From assembly GCA_910578335.1 (NCBI GenBank), contig CAJTPU010000009.1, positions 1 through 64,000 of the forward strand: 64,000 nucleotides of DNA, given 5' to 3'. This document shows, in pieces, positions 8,257-16,869 of the stretch. The notes under the pieces were generated by a model. The model worked only from the letters and a program-made list of their open reading frames with translations, was not told the origin of the DNA and ran no database searches. Origin of the DNA: an uncultured Lachnospiraceae bacterium (GTDB lineage Bacteria > Bacillota > Clostridia > Lachnospirales > Lachnospiraceae). The stretch's first letter is position 1. Every line of letters begins with the position of its first letter. Both the position numbers and the translations under genes were made by a program.

Positions 8257-10236
8257 ATGGAGCAGGTAAGCAGGCAGGTGGAAAAACTGCTGGAATTTGA
8301 TAAAATAAAAGAAAAATGGGAAGGGCTGGCTTACACGGAATGGGCAAAAAAGAAGATATGGGAGACGGAGCCGTTTTTGTCGGAAAGCGAGCTGTTACAC
8401 GCGTTAGAGGAGACGACGGAGGCGAGGCTTTTGCTTGAGAAAGGCGGCACGCCGCCGCCGGTGTCGCTAAGCGGCGTGGAAGAGCTGCTTACAATCGCAA
8501 AAAAAGAAGGCTGTCTGACTGCCGCGGGGCTGGAACAGATAGGCGGTGCGCTGACGGCGGTAAGAAGGCTGAAAAGTTATCTGGCACGCTGCAAGCAGTA
8601 TGGGCTTTCCCTGCCTTATTACGAAGAGAATCTGGATGCGCAGGATTTGCTGGCGGAACAGATAAGGCAGCAAATCCGAAACGGCGGTGTGGACGACGAG
8701 GCTTCAAGACTGTTAAAATCTTTACGAAGCGAGATGACAAGACTGCATGACAAGGCAAAGGAAAAGGCGGATGCGGTTATGCGTGCCAACAGGGAATGCA
8801 TGTCTGACAGCTTTAGCACGGAGCGAAACGGGCGGCTTTGTATTCCGGTAAAAAAGGAATACAAATTTAAAATAGCAGGCAGCGTAATAGATAAGTCTGC
8901 AACGGGCAGCACCCTGTTTATGGAACCGGCTTCGGTGGCAAAAATATGCGGGGAGCTGCAGGCGCTTGCCATTGAGGCAGAAAACGAGGAGCGCAGAATT
9001 CTTTTTACCTTGACTGCCATGGTGGCGGAGGGGGCAGAAGCTATGGAGCAGAATATGCGCACCATAGAAAAACTGGACTTTATATTTTCCAAAGGAAAGC
9101 TGAGTATGGAATATGGCGGCGTCCGTCCCTGCATCAACACAAAAAGAAGGATTGTCTTAAAGGAAGGGCGGCATCCGCTGATGGAGCCCGCAAGCTGTGT
9201 GCCGTTACAGCTTACGATGGGCGGCGGAATAAACGGCATAGTGATTACGGGTCCCAATACGGGAGGCAAAACGGTCGCCATTAAGACGGTGGCGCTTACC
9301 TGTATGATGGCACAGTGCGGACTGCATGTGGCGTGCGGGGAGGCGGATATCTGCATGAACAGCAATTTCCTCTGCGATATCGGGGACGGACAGAATCTGT
9401 CGGAAAATCTTTCCACTTTTTCGGCGCATATCAAAAATGTGCTGGGGATACTGGAGGAGGTGACGCCGCAGAGCTTAGTGGTGATGGATGAGCTGGGTTC
9501 GGGAACAGACCCTGCGGAAGGGATGGGCATTGCCATCGCCATTTTGGAAGAGCTGAAAAAGAGCGGCGCACTTTTTCTGGTGACGACGCATTATCCGGAG
9601 GTAAAACAATATGCGGAAAGGGAGGAAGGAATTGTAAATGCGCGTATGGCGTTTGACAAAGAAAGCCTCAGACCCTTGTACCAACTGATTATCGGGGAGG
9701 CGGGCGAGAGCTGCGCTTTTTACATTGCGGGACGGCTTGGGATGCCGGACTTTATGCTGCGCCGTGCGGCAAAGGCAGCGTATGGAGAACAACAGCCGCT
9801 GCCGGTATTTTTGCAGAAAGAAGAAAACGGCGGGGCAGAGGCAGAGACAGGAAGAAACGAGGAAGCGGCGCTGCAGCATTTTGCAAAGACAGGGCAAAAA
9901 ACAGCGCCTCGCATCATGGAAAAACGGCGTAACACGAACCGGCGGCAGGAGGCGGCGATGCGGTTTCGACGGGGTGACAGCGTAATGGTGTATCCCGATA
10001 AAAAAATAGGCATTGTATGTCAGTGTGCCAATGAGAAGGGCGTGCTCAGAGTGCAGCTTCCCGACAAGAAAATCTGGATTAATCACAAACGGCTGCGGCT
10101 GCATGTGGCGGCGGAGGAATTATATCCGGAGGACTATGATTTTTCTATTATTTTTGATACGGTAGAAAATAGAAAACTGCGACATAAAATGGAAAAACGA
10201 CACGTGGAGGACAGGACGCTTACGGTAGAAGAATAA
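8257..10236 (+). CDS. MutS2-like DNA mismatch-repair family ATPase lacking the Smr domain
   Basis: The 659-residue protein has the MutS core and ATPase domains: helical lever and clamp region (about residues 1-300), Walker A GPNTGGKT near 331 and Walker B VVMDELGSGTDPAEG near 408. MutS2 proteins recognise branched DNA and stalled ribosomes. Canonical MutS2 is about 780 residues with a C-terminal Smr nuclease domain. Here the chain ends after a KOW-like segment (GDSVMVYPDKKIGIV) and a short RTLTVEE tail, so Smr is absent. It is either a shortened paralogue or truncated. The frame is open 75 codons upstream, but those codons look non-coding, and the ATG at 8257 has GGAAG nearby and a typical N-terminus. 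Confidence 0.85.
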   Translation: MEQVSRQVEKLLEFDKIKEKWEGLAYTEWAKKKIWETEPFLSESELLHALEETTEARLLLEKGGTPPPVSLSGVEELLTIAKKEGCLTAAGLEQIGGALTAVRRLKSYLARCKQYGLSLPYYEENLDAQDLLAEQIRQQIRNGGVDDEASRLLKSLRSEMTRLHDKAKEKADAVMRANRECMSDSFSTERNGRLCIPVKKEYKFKIAGSVIDKSATGSTLFMEPASVAKICGELQALAIEAENEERRILFTLTAMVAEGAEAMEQNMRTIEKLDFIFSKGKLSMEYGGVRPCINTKRRIVLKEGRHPLMEPASCVPLQLTMGGGINGIVITGPNTGGKTVAIKTVALTCMMAQCGLHVACGEADICMNSNFLCDIGDGQNLSENLSTFSAHIKNVLGILEEVTPQSLVVMDELGSGTDPAEGMGIAIAILEELKKSGALFLVTTHYPEVKQYAEREEGIVNARMAFDKESLRPLYQLIIGEAGESCAFYIAGRLGMPDFMLRRAAKAAYGEQQPLPVFLQKEENGGAEAETGRNEEAALQHFAKTGQKTAPRIMEKRRNTNRRQEAAMRFRRGDSVMVYPDKKIGIVCQCANEKGVLRVQLPDKKIWINHKRLRLHVAAEELYPEDYDFSIIFDTVENRKLRHKMEKRHVEDRTLTVEE

Positions 10237-10291
10237 TAGCGGGCAGACTCAACCAAGTTACGGCAACGGCAGCGCAGAAATGAGGAAAAGT

Positions 10292-11155
10292 ATGGAATTG
10301 ATAAAAAATTACAGAGACAATGAAACGCTTAGAAAAAGCTTTTATGCACTTGCAATGAAAACTTATGGTCTGGATTTTGAAGACTGGTATGAGAATGGTT
10401 ACTGGGGGGAAGCATATACGCCTTATTCCATTGTAGAGGCAGGCAGAATCGTAGCGAATGTGTCTGTCAACACGACGGATTTTATTCTGGACGGCAGCAG
10501 AAAACATTTTATCCAGCTTGGCACCGTGATGACGGATGAGGCTTACCGCAAAAGAGGGTATGGCAGGCGGCTGATGGAGGAGGTGGAAAAGGATTATGCG
10601 GGCAAAACGGACGGTATATATCTTTTTGCCAACGACAGTGTATTGGATTTTTATCCCAGATTTGGATTTAAAAAGGCTTTTGAATACGGTTATGAAAAGG
10701 CAATTACAGCGGACGGAAAAAGGAGCATACACAGAATTCCCATGCATGAAAAAAGGGTGTGGGACGGCTTTGCCAAAATAGTGGAGCAAAGCGTCCCCTG
10801 CGGACGCTTTGCCATGGCGGGTAATAGCGGGCTGGTACTGTTTTATGTCACAAAATTTATGCAGGATAATGTGTATTATAGCAAAGCGCACAGGGCATAC
10901 CTGATTGCAGAGGAGGCAGGGGAGACGCTTTTGGTTCATGGTATTTTTGCAGAAGCTTTGGTAGAACCGTCGGATATTGCCAAGACTTTTGGACAAAATA
11001 TTAAAAAAGTGAGGCTTGGCTTTACACCCTTTGATACGGCGGGCTATACCCTGCGGGAAGTCAAAGAGGAGGATACAACCTTGTTTGTAAAAGGAGAAGG
11101 CTTTGACTTTTGGGCTGCGGACAAGCTGATGTTTCCAACGCTTGCTCATGCCTGA
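10292..11155 (+). CDS. GNAT family N-acetyltransferase
   Basis: The 287-residue protein has an N-terminal GNAT domain. The acetyl-CoA loop is visible as LGTVMTDEAYRKRGYGRRLM (near residues 70-90), with the R-x-x-G-x-G signature in RKRGYGR. It also has a C-terminal half of about 130 residues without clear family signal, resembling two-domain (Eis-like) acetyltransferases. The substrate is unknown. An ATG 12 bases upstream is in frame, but it contains the ribosome binding site GAGG of the start chosen here. It follows the MutS2-like gene by 55 bases and may be co-transcribed. Confidence 0.85.
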   Translation: MELIKNYRDNETLRKSFYALAMKTYGLDFEDWYENGYWGEAYTPYSIVEAGRIVANVSVNTTDFILDGSRKHFIQLGTVMTDEAYRKRGYGRRLMEEVEKDYAGKTDGIYLFANDSVLDFYPRFGFKKAFEYGYEKAITADGKRSIHRIPMHEKRVWDGFAKIVEQSVPCGRFAMAGNSGLVLFYVTKFMQDNVYYSKAHRAYLIAEEAGETLLVHGIFAEALVEPSDIAKTFGQNIKKVRLGFTPFDTAGYTLREVKEEDTTLFVKGEGFDFWAADKLMFPTLAHA

Positions 11156-11164
11156 AAAAAAGGA

Positions 11165-11193
11165 TTGCATTTTTCGCCGTTAGGTGTTATGCT
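11165..11193 (+). promoter_or_regulatory. Promoter of the amino-sugar operon
   Basis: TTGCAT (11165-11170) and TATGCT (11188-11193) are separated by 17 bp. The predicted start of transcription is near 11200, just before the dyad at 11205-11221, which suits control by a repressor. Confidence 0.6.
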
Positions 11194-11204
11194 ATAGAAA
11201 AGAT

Positions 11205-11221
11205 ATTTAAGAAACTTAAAT
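11205..11221 (+). promoter_or_regulatory. Operator-like dyad downstream of the amino-sugar operon promoter
   Basis: ATTTAAG-AAA-CTTAAAT is a perfect 7+3+7 dyad placed about 12 bases after the -10 hexamer. The operon it precedes encodes a ROK-family DNA-binding protein, and ROK repressors bind AT-rich palindromes of this size, so it is the natural candidate for autoregulation. Confidence 0.6.
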
Positions 11222-11267
11222 AAGTAAAAATAAAAATTGCAGAGGCGTAGAAAGGAAGGCGTTTAGT

Positions 11268-12581
11268 ATGAAACTGGTTGTCATTGGAGGCGGAAGCAGC
11301 TACACACCGGAATTGATTGAAGGGGTGATAAAACATCATGAGACACTTCCCATTACCGAGGTAGTGCTGGTGGATATCGAAGCAGGAAGTGAGAAGCTGC
11401 GGATAAATACGGCGTTTTCAAAGCGTATGGTAGAAAAGGCAGGTCTGTCTATTGCAATAAGCGGGACGTTTGACAGGCGGGAAGCTCTTGCCGGTGCGGA
11501 TTTTATTATTACGCAGATTAGGGTGGGAGGACTGGATGCCCGCGCACGGGATGAGAGGATTCCTTTAAAATATGGTATGATAGGGCAGGAGACGACGGGG
11601 ATAGGCGGGTGCTTTAAGGCGCTTAGAACAATTCCCGTGATACTGGATATCTGCAAAGACATAGAAGCGCTCTGCCCTGACGCATGGCTGATTAATTTTA
11701 CCAATCCGTCGGGAATTGTGACGGAGGCGGTGTTAAAGCATACGCATGTGAAATGTATCGGGCTTTGCAATTGCTCTATTAATATGCGCTACGATGCGGC
11801 GCAGCGTCTTTCGGTTCCGGCAGAGAGCCTTGACTGCCGTTTTATCGGTCTGAACCATTTAAGCGTTATGAACCATGCTTATCTGAACGGGGAAGAGCGC
11901 ATACAGGACGTGCTGGATATTTTTAACGGCGAGAGTGTGGTAAAGAACATTGAAAAGGATGAGGAGATGGACAGAGTGGCAAAAGAGCTTGGCTGTATGC
12001 TTTCTCCCTATCTGCAGTACTTCTATATGGAAAAGGAGATGCTTTTAGAGGAGACGGCGCAGGCTCTCGGATTAGAGGGCACGAGGGCAGAACAGGTCAA
12101 AGCGGTGGAGCAGGAGCTGTTTGTGCAGTACAGCAATCCGGAATTGAAGGAGAAGCCGGAAGCGCTTGCGAAAAGGGGCGGTGCGCGGTATTCTGAGGCG
12201 GCAATCAACCTGATTGACAGCATTTACAATGACACGCAGGATGTGCAGGTGGTGGATGTCGTAAACAACGGGCTGATTGCGCAGCTTCCTGATGACTGCG
12301 TGATTGAGACAAACTGTGTTATTGGCAGAAACGGGGCGCGGCCGCTTTGCGGCGCCGATGTGCCGCAGTCGGTTATCGGTCTGATTTGTCAGGTGAAGGC
12401 ATATGAAATCCTGACAATCGAAGCGGCAGTTTCGGGAAACCGCAACACGGCGCTGTGCGCTTTCCTCAATCATCCGCTTGTAAGGGATGTGCGCGATGCA
12501 AGAGCGGCACTTTCGGAAATGCTTGAGGCAAACAAAGAGTACCTGCCCCGCTTTTTTGAAGGAGACAAGGGGGCAATCTAA
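11268..12581 (+). CDS. Glycoside hydrolase family 4, 6-phospho-beta-glucosidase-like
   Basis: The 437-residue protein is a GH4 enzyme, which cleaves 6-phosphorylated disaccharides by an NAD- and Mn-dependent oxidation/elimination mechanism. The N-terminal Rossmann signature VVIGGGSSYTPELIEG binds NAD. NFTNPSGIVTEAV and GLCNCSINMRYD include the asparagine and cysteine positions that contact substrate and metal, and HLSVMNHAYL lies further on. It is the first gene of a four-gene run with a GlcNAc-type kinase, a ROK regulator and NagB. This suggests that the substrate contains an amino sugar (for example a phosphorylated GlcNAc- or glucosamine-containing disaccharide) rather than plain cellobiose-phosphate. 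No phosphotransferase system is encoded nearby. Confidence 0.88.
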   Translation: MKLVVIGGGSSYTPELIEGVIKHHETLPITEVVLVDIEAGSEKLRINTAFSKRMVEKAGLSIAISGTFDRREALAGADFIITQIRVGGLDARARDERIPLKYGMIGQETTGIGGCFKALRTIPVILDICKDIEALCPDAWLINFTNPSGIVTEAVLKHTHVKCIGLCNCSINMRYDAAQRLSVPAESLDCRFIGLNHLSVMNHAYLNGEERIQDVLDIFNGESVVKNIEKDEEMDRVAKELGCMLSPYLQYFYMEKEMLLEETAQALGLEGTRAEQVKAVEQELFVQYSNPELKEKPEALAKRGGARYSEAAINLIDSIYNDTQDVQVVDVVNNGLIAQLPDDCVIETNCVIGRNGARPLCGADVPQSVIGLICQVKAYEILTIEAAVSGNRNTALCAFLNHPLVRDVRDARAALSEMLEANKEYLPRFFEGDKGAI

Positions 12582-12632
12582 AGCCCTGCAGGAGAAAGAC
12601 GGTGGAGGACGAACAGACAAAAGGAAGGGGGT

Positions 12633-13565
12633 ATGAGGATGTATGTACTTGGCGTAGATGTGGGTGCAACAAAAACAGAATGTGTGATAGCGGATGAAAC
12701 AGAACGCATAATGGGGAGAGGATTTGGCGGTTCCGGAAATTATCAGGTATGCGGCATAGAGATGGCGGCGGCATCCATGAAAAAGGCTGTCTTAGGTGCG
12801 CTGGAGCAGGCGCGGCTTACTTTGGAGGATATGACCTGCGCTGTATTTGGTATTTCCGGTGCGGATGGACCGGAGGATTTTCAGGTGCTTGTTCCTGCCG
12901 TACAAAAAATTATGGGGAAAGTGAAAACGAAGGTTCTACATGATGCATGGCTGGGGCTGCGCGTGGGCACGGACGACTATGTAGGTGTGGTTTCTATCTG
13001 TGGAACCGGTGCGGGACACGTGGGTAGGAACCGGCAGGGGCAAGAGCTTTCCCTGCGCAATCTTGATTATAACATGGGGAATTACGGCGGCGGTGACGAG
13101 CTGGAAAGGAAAGCACTGCACTATGCCTTCCGCTCTGAGGAAGGTACGTGGCAGAAGAGCCGTCTGGAAGAAGCGGTTCCGGCTGTTTTGGGAGTGAAAA
13201 GTATGGAGGAGGTGTGTGCCATACTGAGACAGGAAGCCATGACAAAGGAGCAGCATTATAAGCTGCCCATCACCGTATTTTCTCTCGCAAGGGAGGGTGA
13301 CGAGGTGTCGCGCAGCCTGCTTTCTTCCATGGGCTACGAAGAAGGAAGGTACGCTGCCGCAGTGGTAAAAAGACTGGATATGTGTGAGGAAGCGGTTCCT
13401 GCGGTGCTAATTGGAAGTTTGTTTCACACGGGAGAGCCGATTTTAATCGACGCATACATGAAGGCGCTTCGGGAGACGGCGCCAAGGGCTTATGCCGTGA
13501 TACCAAAGACGGCGCCCGTGATGGGAGCGGTGAAACTGGCAATAGATGAGGCAGTAAGGGTTTGA
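12633..13565 (+). CDS. N-acetylglucosamine kinase-like protein (BadF/BadG/BcrA/BcrD ATPase family)
   Basis: The 310-residue protein has the actin-like ATPase fold of eukaryotic-type GlcNAc kinases. The phosphate loop is GVDVGATKTECVIAD at the N-terminus, the second motif is ISGADGPEDF near residue 75, and CGTGAGHVGRN and GNYGGGDELERKAL follow in the middle. It probably phosphorylates an amino sugar (GlcNAc or glucosamine) released by the GH4 enzyme encoded just upstream. The product would feed NagB two genes downstream. The start is preceded by AAGGA seven bases upstream; a second ATG two codons later is also possible. Spacing to its neighbours is about 50 bases on each side, consistent with one operon. 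Confidence 0.85.
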   Translation: MRMYVLGVDVGATKTECVIADETERIMGRGFGGSGNYQVCGIEMAAASMKKAVLGALEQARLTLEDMTCAVFGISGADGPEDFQVLVPAVQKIMGKVKTKVLHDAWLGLRVGTDDYVGVVSICGTGAGHVGRNRQGQELSLRNLDYNMGNYGGGDELERKALHYAFRSEEGTWQKSRLEEAVPAVLGVKSMEEVCAILRQEAMTKEQHYKLPITVFSLAREGDEVSRSLLSSMGYEEGRYAAAVVKRLDMCEEAVPAVLIGSLFHTGEPILIDAYMKALRETAPRAYAVIPKTAPVMGAVKLAIDEAVRV

Positions 13566-13613
13566 GCAGGAAAAAGCGTTGGAATGAAAAGGATTTGCGC
13601 CGGAGGAAATACT

Positions 13614-14636
13614 ATGGCAGACAGGAATGAAATTACGGGAAAGCCAACTGTATTAAAAGAACTGAACATGGGTCTGTTAAAGGATGCGCTGAAAAAAAGC
13701 GGGCAGGCGACCCGCGTGGAGCTTTCCAGACAGACCAAAATCAGCCAGCCCACGGTCAACCTGCTGATAAATGAGCTTTTGGCAGATAAGACCGTGATAA
13801 GTCTGGGGGCGGCGAAGTCCACGGGCGGACGCAAGGCGGAGCTTTATGCGCTGAACATGAAAAAGGCAAAGGCAGCATTGGTTATCGTGCGGGAGGACTG
13901 CTTTGAGGCTTCCACTGTGGATATGGGGCTGGCAGAAGAGCGGAGAGAACAGATAAAGCGGGATAAAAGGCAGTCTTTTTTGCAGCAGCTTGTAAGCATA
14001 CTGCAGAAAATGCTGCAGGCAAGCCCCAATATCGGCGCGATTTCCGTCGGCGTGCCGGGTGCGGTATCGGAGGAGGGAGAAGTATTTGCCATTCCGCCGA
14101 TACCGGAGTTTGAGCGTTTTGCGCTGCGGGCAGACCTGCAAAGCCGGTTTGGCATGCCGGTGCGCGTCACGAACGATATCAATGCTACTACCTTCGGCTA
14201 CCGGCTGCTTCACGAGGAGGCAAAGAATCTGGTGTATCTGTACACGGAGGGAAAAAAGCTCGGAGCCGGATTGATTTTAAACGGTATGCTTTATCCGGGA
14301 GTCGGCAGCTTTGCGGGAGAGGTCGGCTATATGCAGCTCGGAGGGCGAAGCGTGGAGGAAATCATGGACGGGGAGGAAAATACATGGTCTCTTTTAGAGC
14401 TTCTGGCGCAGGTGGTGGTCAATCTGGTATGCATGTTTAATCCCGAGAAAATTGTGCTTGCGGGCAGGGAGGATATGGGGCGGCTTCTGCCGAAGCTTGC
14501 GCAGGAGTGCAGGCGTATGCTTCCGGCTGTAGTGCTTCCGGATATGGATATCGCAGAGCCGCAGAAGGAGTACTATTTGAAAGGACTGGGCGGACTGGGT
14601 GTGGCGCTGCTCAATCAGGACATTCATATTATATGA
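13614..14636 (+). CDS. ROK family transcriptional regulator (NagC/XylR type)
   Basis: The 340-residue protein has an N-terminal winged helix-turn-helix (GQATRVELSRQTKISQPTVN, about residues 25-50) followed by a ROK sugar-kinase-like domain. That domain has TGGRKAELYAL and the second-half segment GAISVGVPGAV; the ATP-binding and zinc motifs are weak, as usual in regulators. Such proteins repress sugar operons and release DNA on binding the sugar or sugar phosphate. The start at 13614 is chosen because GGAGG lies seven bases upstream. Its gene sits inside the GH4-kinase-NagB run, and a dyad downstream of that operon's promoter is the likely target. Confidence 0.88.
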   Translation: MADRNEITGKPTVLKELNMGLLKDALKKSGQATRVELSRQTKISQPTVNLLINELLADKTVISLGAAKSTGGRKAELYALNMKKAKAALVIVREDCFEASTVDMGLAEERREQIKRDKRQSFLQQLVSILQKMLQASPNIGAISVGVPGAVSEEGEVFAIPPIPEFERFALRADLQSRFGMPVRVTNDINATTFGYRLLHEEAKNLVYLYTEGKKLGAGLILNGMLYPGVGSFAGEVGYMQLGGRSVEEIMDGEENTWSLLELLAQVVVNLVCMFNPEKIVLAGREDMGRLLPKLAQECRRMLPAVVLPDMDIAEPQKEYYLKGLGGLGVALLNQDIHII

Positions 14637-14666
14637 TTTATCGAAACTTAACAATGGAGGCGCGGT

Positions 14667-15392
14667 ATGAAAATTATCAGGGCAAAGGATTACAGGGATA
14701 TGAGCAGGAAGGCGGCAAATATTATCTCGGCGCAGATTATTATGAAGCCGGACTGTGTGCTGGGACTGGCGACAGGCTCTACGCCGGTTGGAACCTATGA
14801 GCAGCTTGTGGAATGGTACAATAAGGGCGATTTGGATTTTGCAGGAGTGACAACGGTGAACCTTGACGAGTACAGAGGGATAGCGAAGGAGCATCCCCAA
14901 AGCTATTACCGGTTTATGCAGGAGAAGCTTTTTTCCAAGGTGAATATCAGACCGGAGAGAACTTTTATTCCGGACGGTATGGAGGCGGATGCCGAAAAGG
15001 CGTGCCGCGCGTACAATGAGATTATTGAGAAGATAGGCGGCATCGACATGCAGCTTTTGGGTCTGGGGCACAACGGGCATATTGGCTTCAATGAGCCGGG
15101 GACGGCGTTTGAGGCGCAGACGCATTTGGTGGAGCTGACAGAGTCGACCAAAAAGGCAAATCAGCGTTTTTTTGCCTCCGACGAGGATGTACCTCATCAG
15201 GCGTATACCATGGGAATCAAGACCATTATGCAGGCAAAGCGTATCGTGGTGGTGGTGAGTGGGAAGGACAAGGCAAAAATCTTAAAGGCAGCCGTAGAAG
15301 GACCGATTTCTCCGGCAGTACAGGCTTCTGTATTACAGCTCCACAATCATGTGACGATAGTGGCGGATGAGGAGGCACTTTCTTACCTGTAA
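14667..15392 (+). CDS. nagB: Glucosamine-6-phosphate deaminase
   Basis: The 241-residue protein converts glucosamine-6-phosphate to fructose-6-phosphate and ammonia in the cytoplasm. Family landmarks are LGLATGSTPVGTYEQL at residues 30-45, TVNLDEYRG near 70 with the catalytic aspartate, and LGLGHNGHIGFNEPG near 130-145 with the catalytic histidine. The length matches the short Gram-positive form, without the allosteric tail of the E. coli enzyme. GGAGG six bases upstream sets the start. It ends the amino-sugar operon. A deacetylase (NagA) is not encoded in this window, so the pathway either starts from glucosamine or uses a NagA encoded elsewhere. Confidence 0.95.
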   Translation: MKIIRAKDYRDMSRKAANIISAQIIMKPDCVLGLATGSTPVGTYEQLVEWYNKGDLDFAGVTTVNLDEYRGIAKEHPQSYYRFMQEKLFSKVNIRPERTFIPDGMEADAEKACRAYNEIIEKIGGIDMQLLGLGHNGHIGFNEPGTAFEAQTHLVELTESTKKANQRFFASDEDVPHQAYTMGIKTIMQAKRIVVVVSGKDKAKILKAAVEGPISPAVQASVLQLHNHVTIVADEEALSYL

Positions 15393-15411
15393 AAAAGCTT
15401 GTAAAAAACGC

Positions 15412-15442
15412 TTGACTTTGACGCTGCGTCATACTGTATGCT
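15412..15442 (+). promoter_or_regulatory. MerR-type promoter with 19-bp spacer and central dyad
   Basis: TTGACT (15412-15417) and TATGCT (15437-15442) are 19 bp apart, the overlong spacing that MerR-family activators correct by twisting DNA. A perfect dyad TGACGC-T-GCGTCA (15419-15431) lies inside the spacer. The gene downstream encodes a MerR-family regulator, so autoregulation is strongly suggested. Confidence 0.85.
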
Positions 15443-15481
15443 CTTCTTACACGGGAACAGGAAACGGAGAAAGGAGCAGTC

Positions 15482-16216
15482 ATGAGGACGATAAAGGATG
15501 TGAGCCGGCTTGCGGGAGTGAGTATACGCACTCTGCACTATTACGATTCCATAGGATTATTGTCGCCGGCAAAGGAAGCGGAATCAGGCTACAGGCTGTA
15601 TGACGATACGGACTTAGAGCGGCTGCAGCAGATATTATTGTTTCGGGAACTGCAGTTTCCATTAAAGGAAATCAAAGGGATTTTAGACAGTCCGGGGTTT
15701 GATAAAAAGAAAGCATTGGAGCAGCAAATCAAACTGTTAGAGCTGAAAAAGGAACATCTGGAAAACCTGATAGATTTTGCCCGTGGAATCATAATGATAG
15801 GAGTGAGACCATTGGAATTTTCAGTATTTGACACCAAAAAGATTGACGAATATGCCAAGGCGGCAAAGGAGTCCTACGGAAAGACAAAAGAGTATCAGGA
15901 GTTTGCAAAGAAGAGCAAGAACCGCTCAAAGGAGGAGGAAGCGGCGATAAGCGCCAAAATGATGGATATCTTTACCGGTTTTGGAAAGCTTATGGATAAA
16001 AAGCCTTCCGACTCTGCCGTGCAGGAGCAGGTAAAATACCTGCATGGGTTTATCAACGAAAACTTTTATACCTGCTCCAAAGAAATGCTTTCAAATCTCG
16101 GCAAAATGTATGCCGGAGGCGGCAGTATGACGGAGAATATCGACAAAGCAGGCGGGGAAGGAACCGCCACATTCACATCAAAGGCAATTGAAGCCTATGT
16201 TTCTTCCGGTTTATAG
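15482..16216 (+). CDS. MerR family transcriptional regulator with TipAS-like effector domain
   Basis: The 244-residue protein begins with a MerR winged-helix DNA-binding domain (IKDVSRLAGVSIRTLHYYDS, residues 4-23, then GYRLYDDTDLERLQQI). A coiled coil (about residues 75-100) leads to a C-terminal domain of some 140 residues resembling the TipA/Mta drug-recognition domain. In that domain, KYLHGFINENFYTCSKEML and GGGSMTENIDKAGGEGTATF are typical. Such regulators bind thiopeptides or other toxic compounds and activate their own gene and exporters. Its own promoter has the diagnostic 19-bp spacer. An intrinsic terminator follows directly, so it forms a single-gene unit. Confidence 0.9.
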   Translation: MRTIKDVSRLAGVSIRTLHYYDSIGLLSPAKEAESGYRLYDDTDLERLQQILLFRELQFPLKEIKGILDSPGFDKKKALEQQIKLLELKKEHLENLIDFARGIIMIGVRPLEFSVFDTKKIDEYAKAAKESYGKTKEYQEFAKKSKNRSKEEEAAISAKMMDIFTGFGKLMDKKPSDSAVQEQVKYLHGFINENFYTCSKEMLSNLGKMYAGGGSMTENIDKAGGEGTATFTSKAIEAYVSSGL

Positions 16217-16228
16217 AGGACAAAAATG

Positions 16229-16283
16229 CAGAGGGCATCTCAAAGGTCATGAAATGACTTGAGGGACTGCCCTCTTGCTTTTT
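16229..16283 (+). terminator. Intrinsic terminator after the MerR-type regulator gene
   Basis: A bipartite stem (GCAGAGGGCA region with TGCCCTC) encloses an inner GTCAT-GAA-ATGAC hairpin and is followed by TTGCTTTTT. Confidence 0.85.
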
Positions 16284-16294
16284 AAGAAAAAGGA

Positions 16295-16323
16295 TTACAG
16301 GAAATGCAAAATGCTGTTATAAT
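16295..16323 (+). promoter_or_regulatory. Promoter of the downstream GNAT gene
   Basis: TTACAG (16295-16300) and a perfect TATAAT (16318-16323) are separated by 17 bp. The predicted transcript starts near 16330, which excludes the in-frame ATG at 16304 as start codon and supports the one at 16361. Confidence 0.7.
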
Positions 16324-16360
16324 AAAAAGAAAGAAGAAAAAAGGAAGAGTAAAAACGAAA

Positions 16361-16849
16361 ATGGATATCAACAAACTATACATACGCAAAGCCGGCATAG
16401 CGGATATTCCTGACCTGCAGGACTTGATAAAGGGTCTTGCCGCCTATGAAAAAAGACCGCAGGATATGACGGGGACAAAAGAGCAGTTACATTACTGGCT
16501 GTTTGAGAAAAAAATTGCCACTGCCCTGCTTGCGGAATATAACGGCATTACGGCGGGATATGCGTTGTACTATCCTGTGTTCGGTTCCTTTGCGGCAGCG
16601 GGTAAGGCGCATTTGGAAGATTTGTTTTTAAAAGAGGATTTCCGCGGATGCGGTTTTGGCAGATATTTTCTTGCAAGGACAGCGGAGGCGGTGCTTGCAG
16701 AAGGGTATGAGGAAATGGAATGGAGCTGTCTTGACTGGAATCAGGCGTCTATTGACTTTTATAAAAAAGGCGGAGCAAAGCAGGAAACAGGAAGGGTATA
16801 TTTTGCATTTGACAAGCAGGGGCTTAAGACGGCTGCTTCATGGAGATAA
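16361..16849 (+). CDS. GNAT family N-acetyltransferase
   Basis: The 162-residue protein is a single GNAT domain of the diamine-acetyltransferase-like type. It opens with IRKAGIADIPDLQDLIKGL. The acetyl-CoA signature comes after HLEDLFLKEDFRGCGFGRYF (near residues 84-103), and WSCLDWNQASIDFYKKGGA near residue 125 is the conserved C-terminal motif. Spermidine/spermine-type or small-amine substrates are usual for this shape, but this is a family inference. The start is chosen because the promoter overlaps the earlier ATG; the ribosome binding site (AGGAAG) is rather distant. Confidence 0.82.
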   Translation: MDINKLYIRKAGIADIPDLQDLIKGLAAYEKRPQDMTGTKEQLHYWLFEKKIATALLAEYNGITAGYALYYPVFGSFAAAGKAHLEDLFLKEDFRGCGFGRYFLARTAEAVLAEGYEEMEWSCLDWNQASIDFYKKGGAKQETGRVYFAFDKQGLKTAASWR

Positions 16850-16869
16850 ATTGACGGAGGTGCAGGGTT

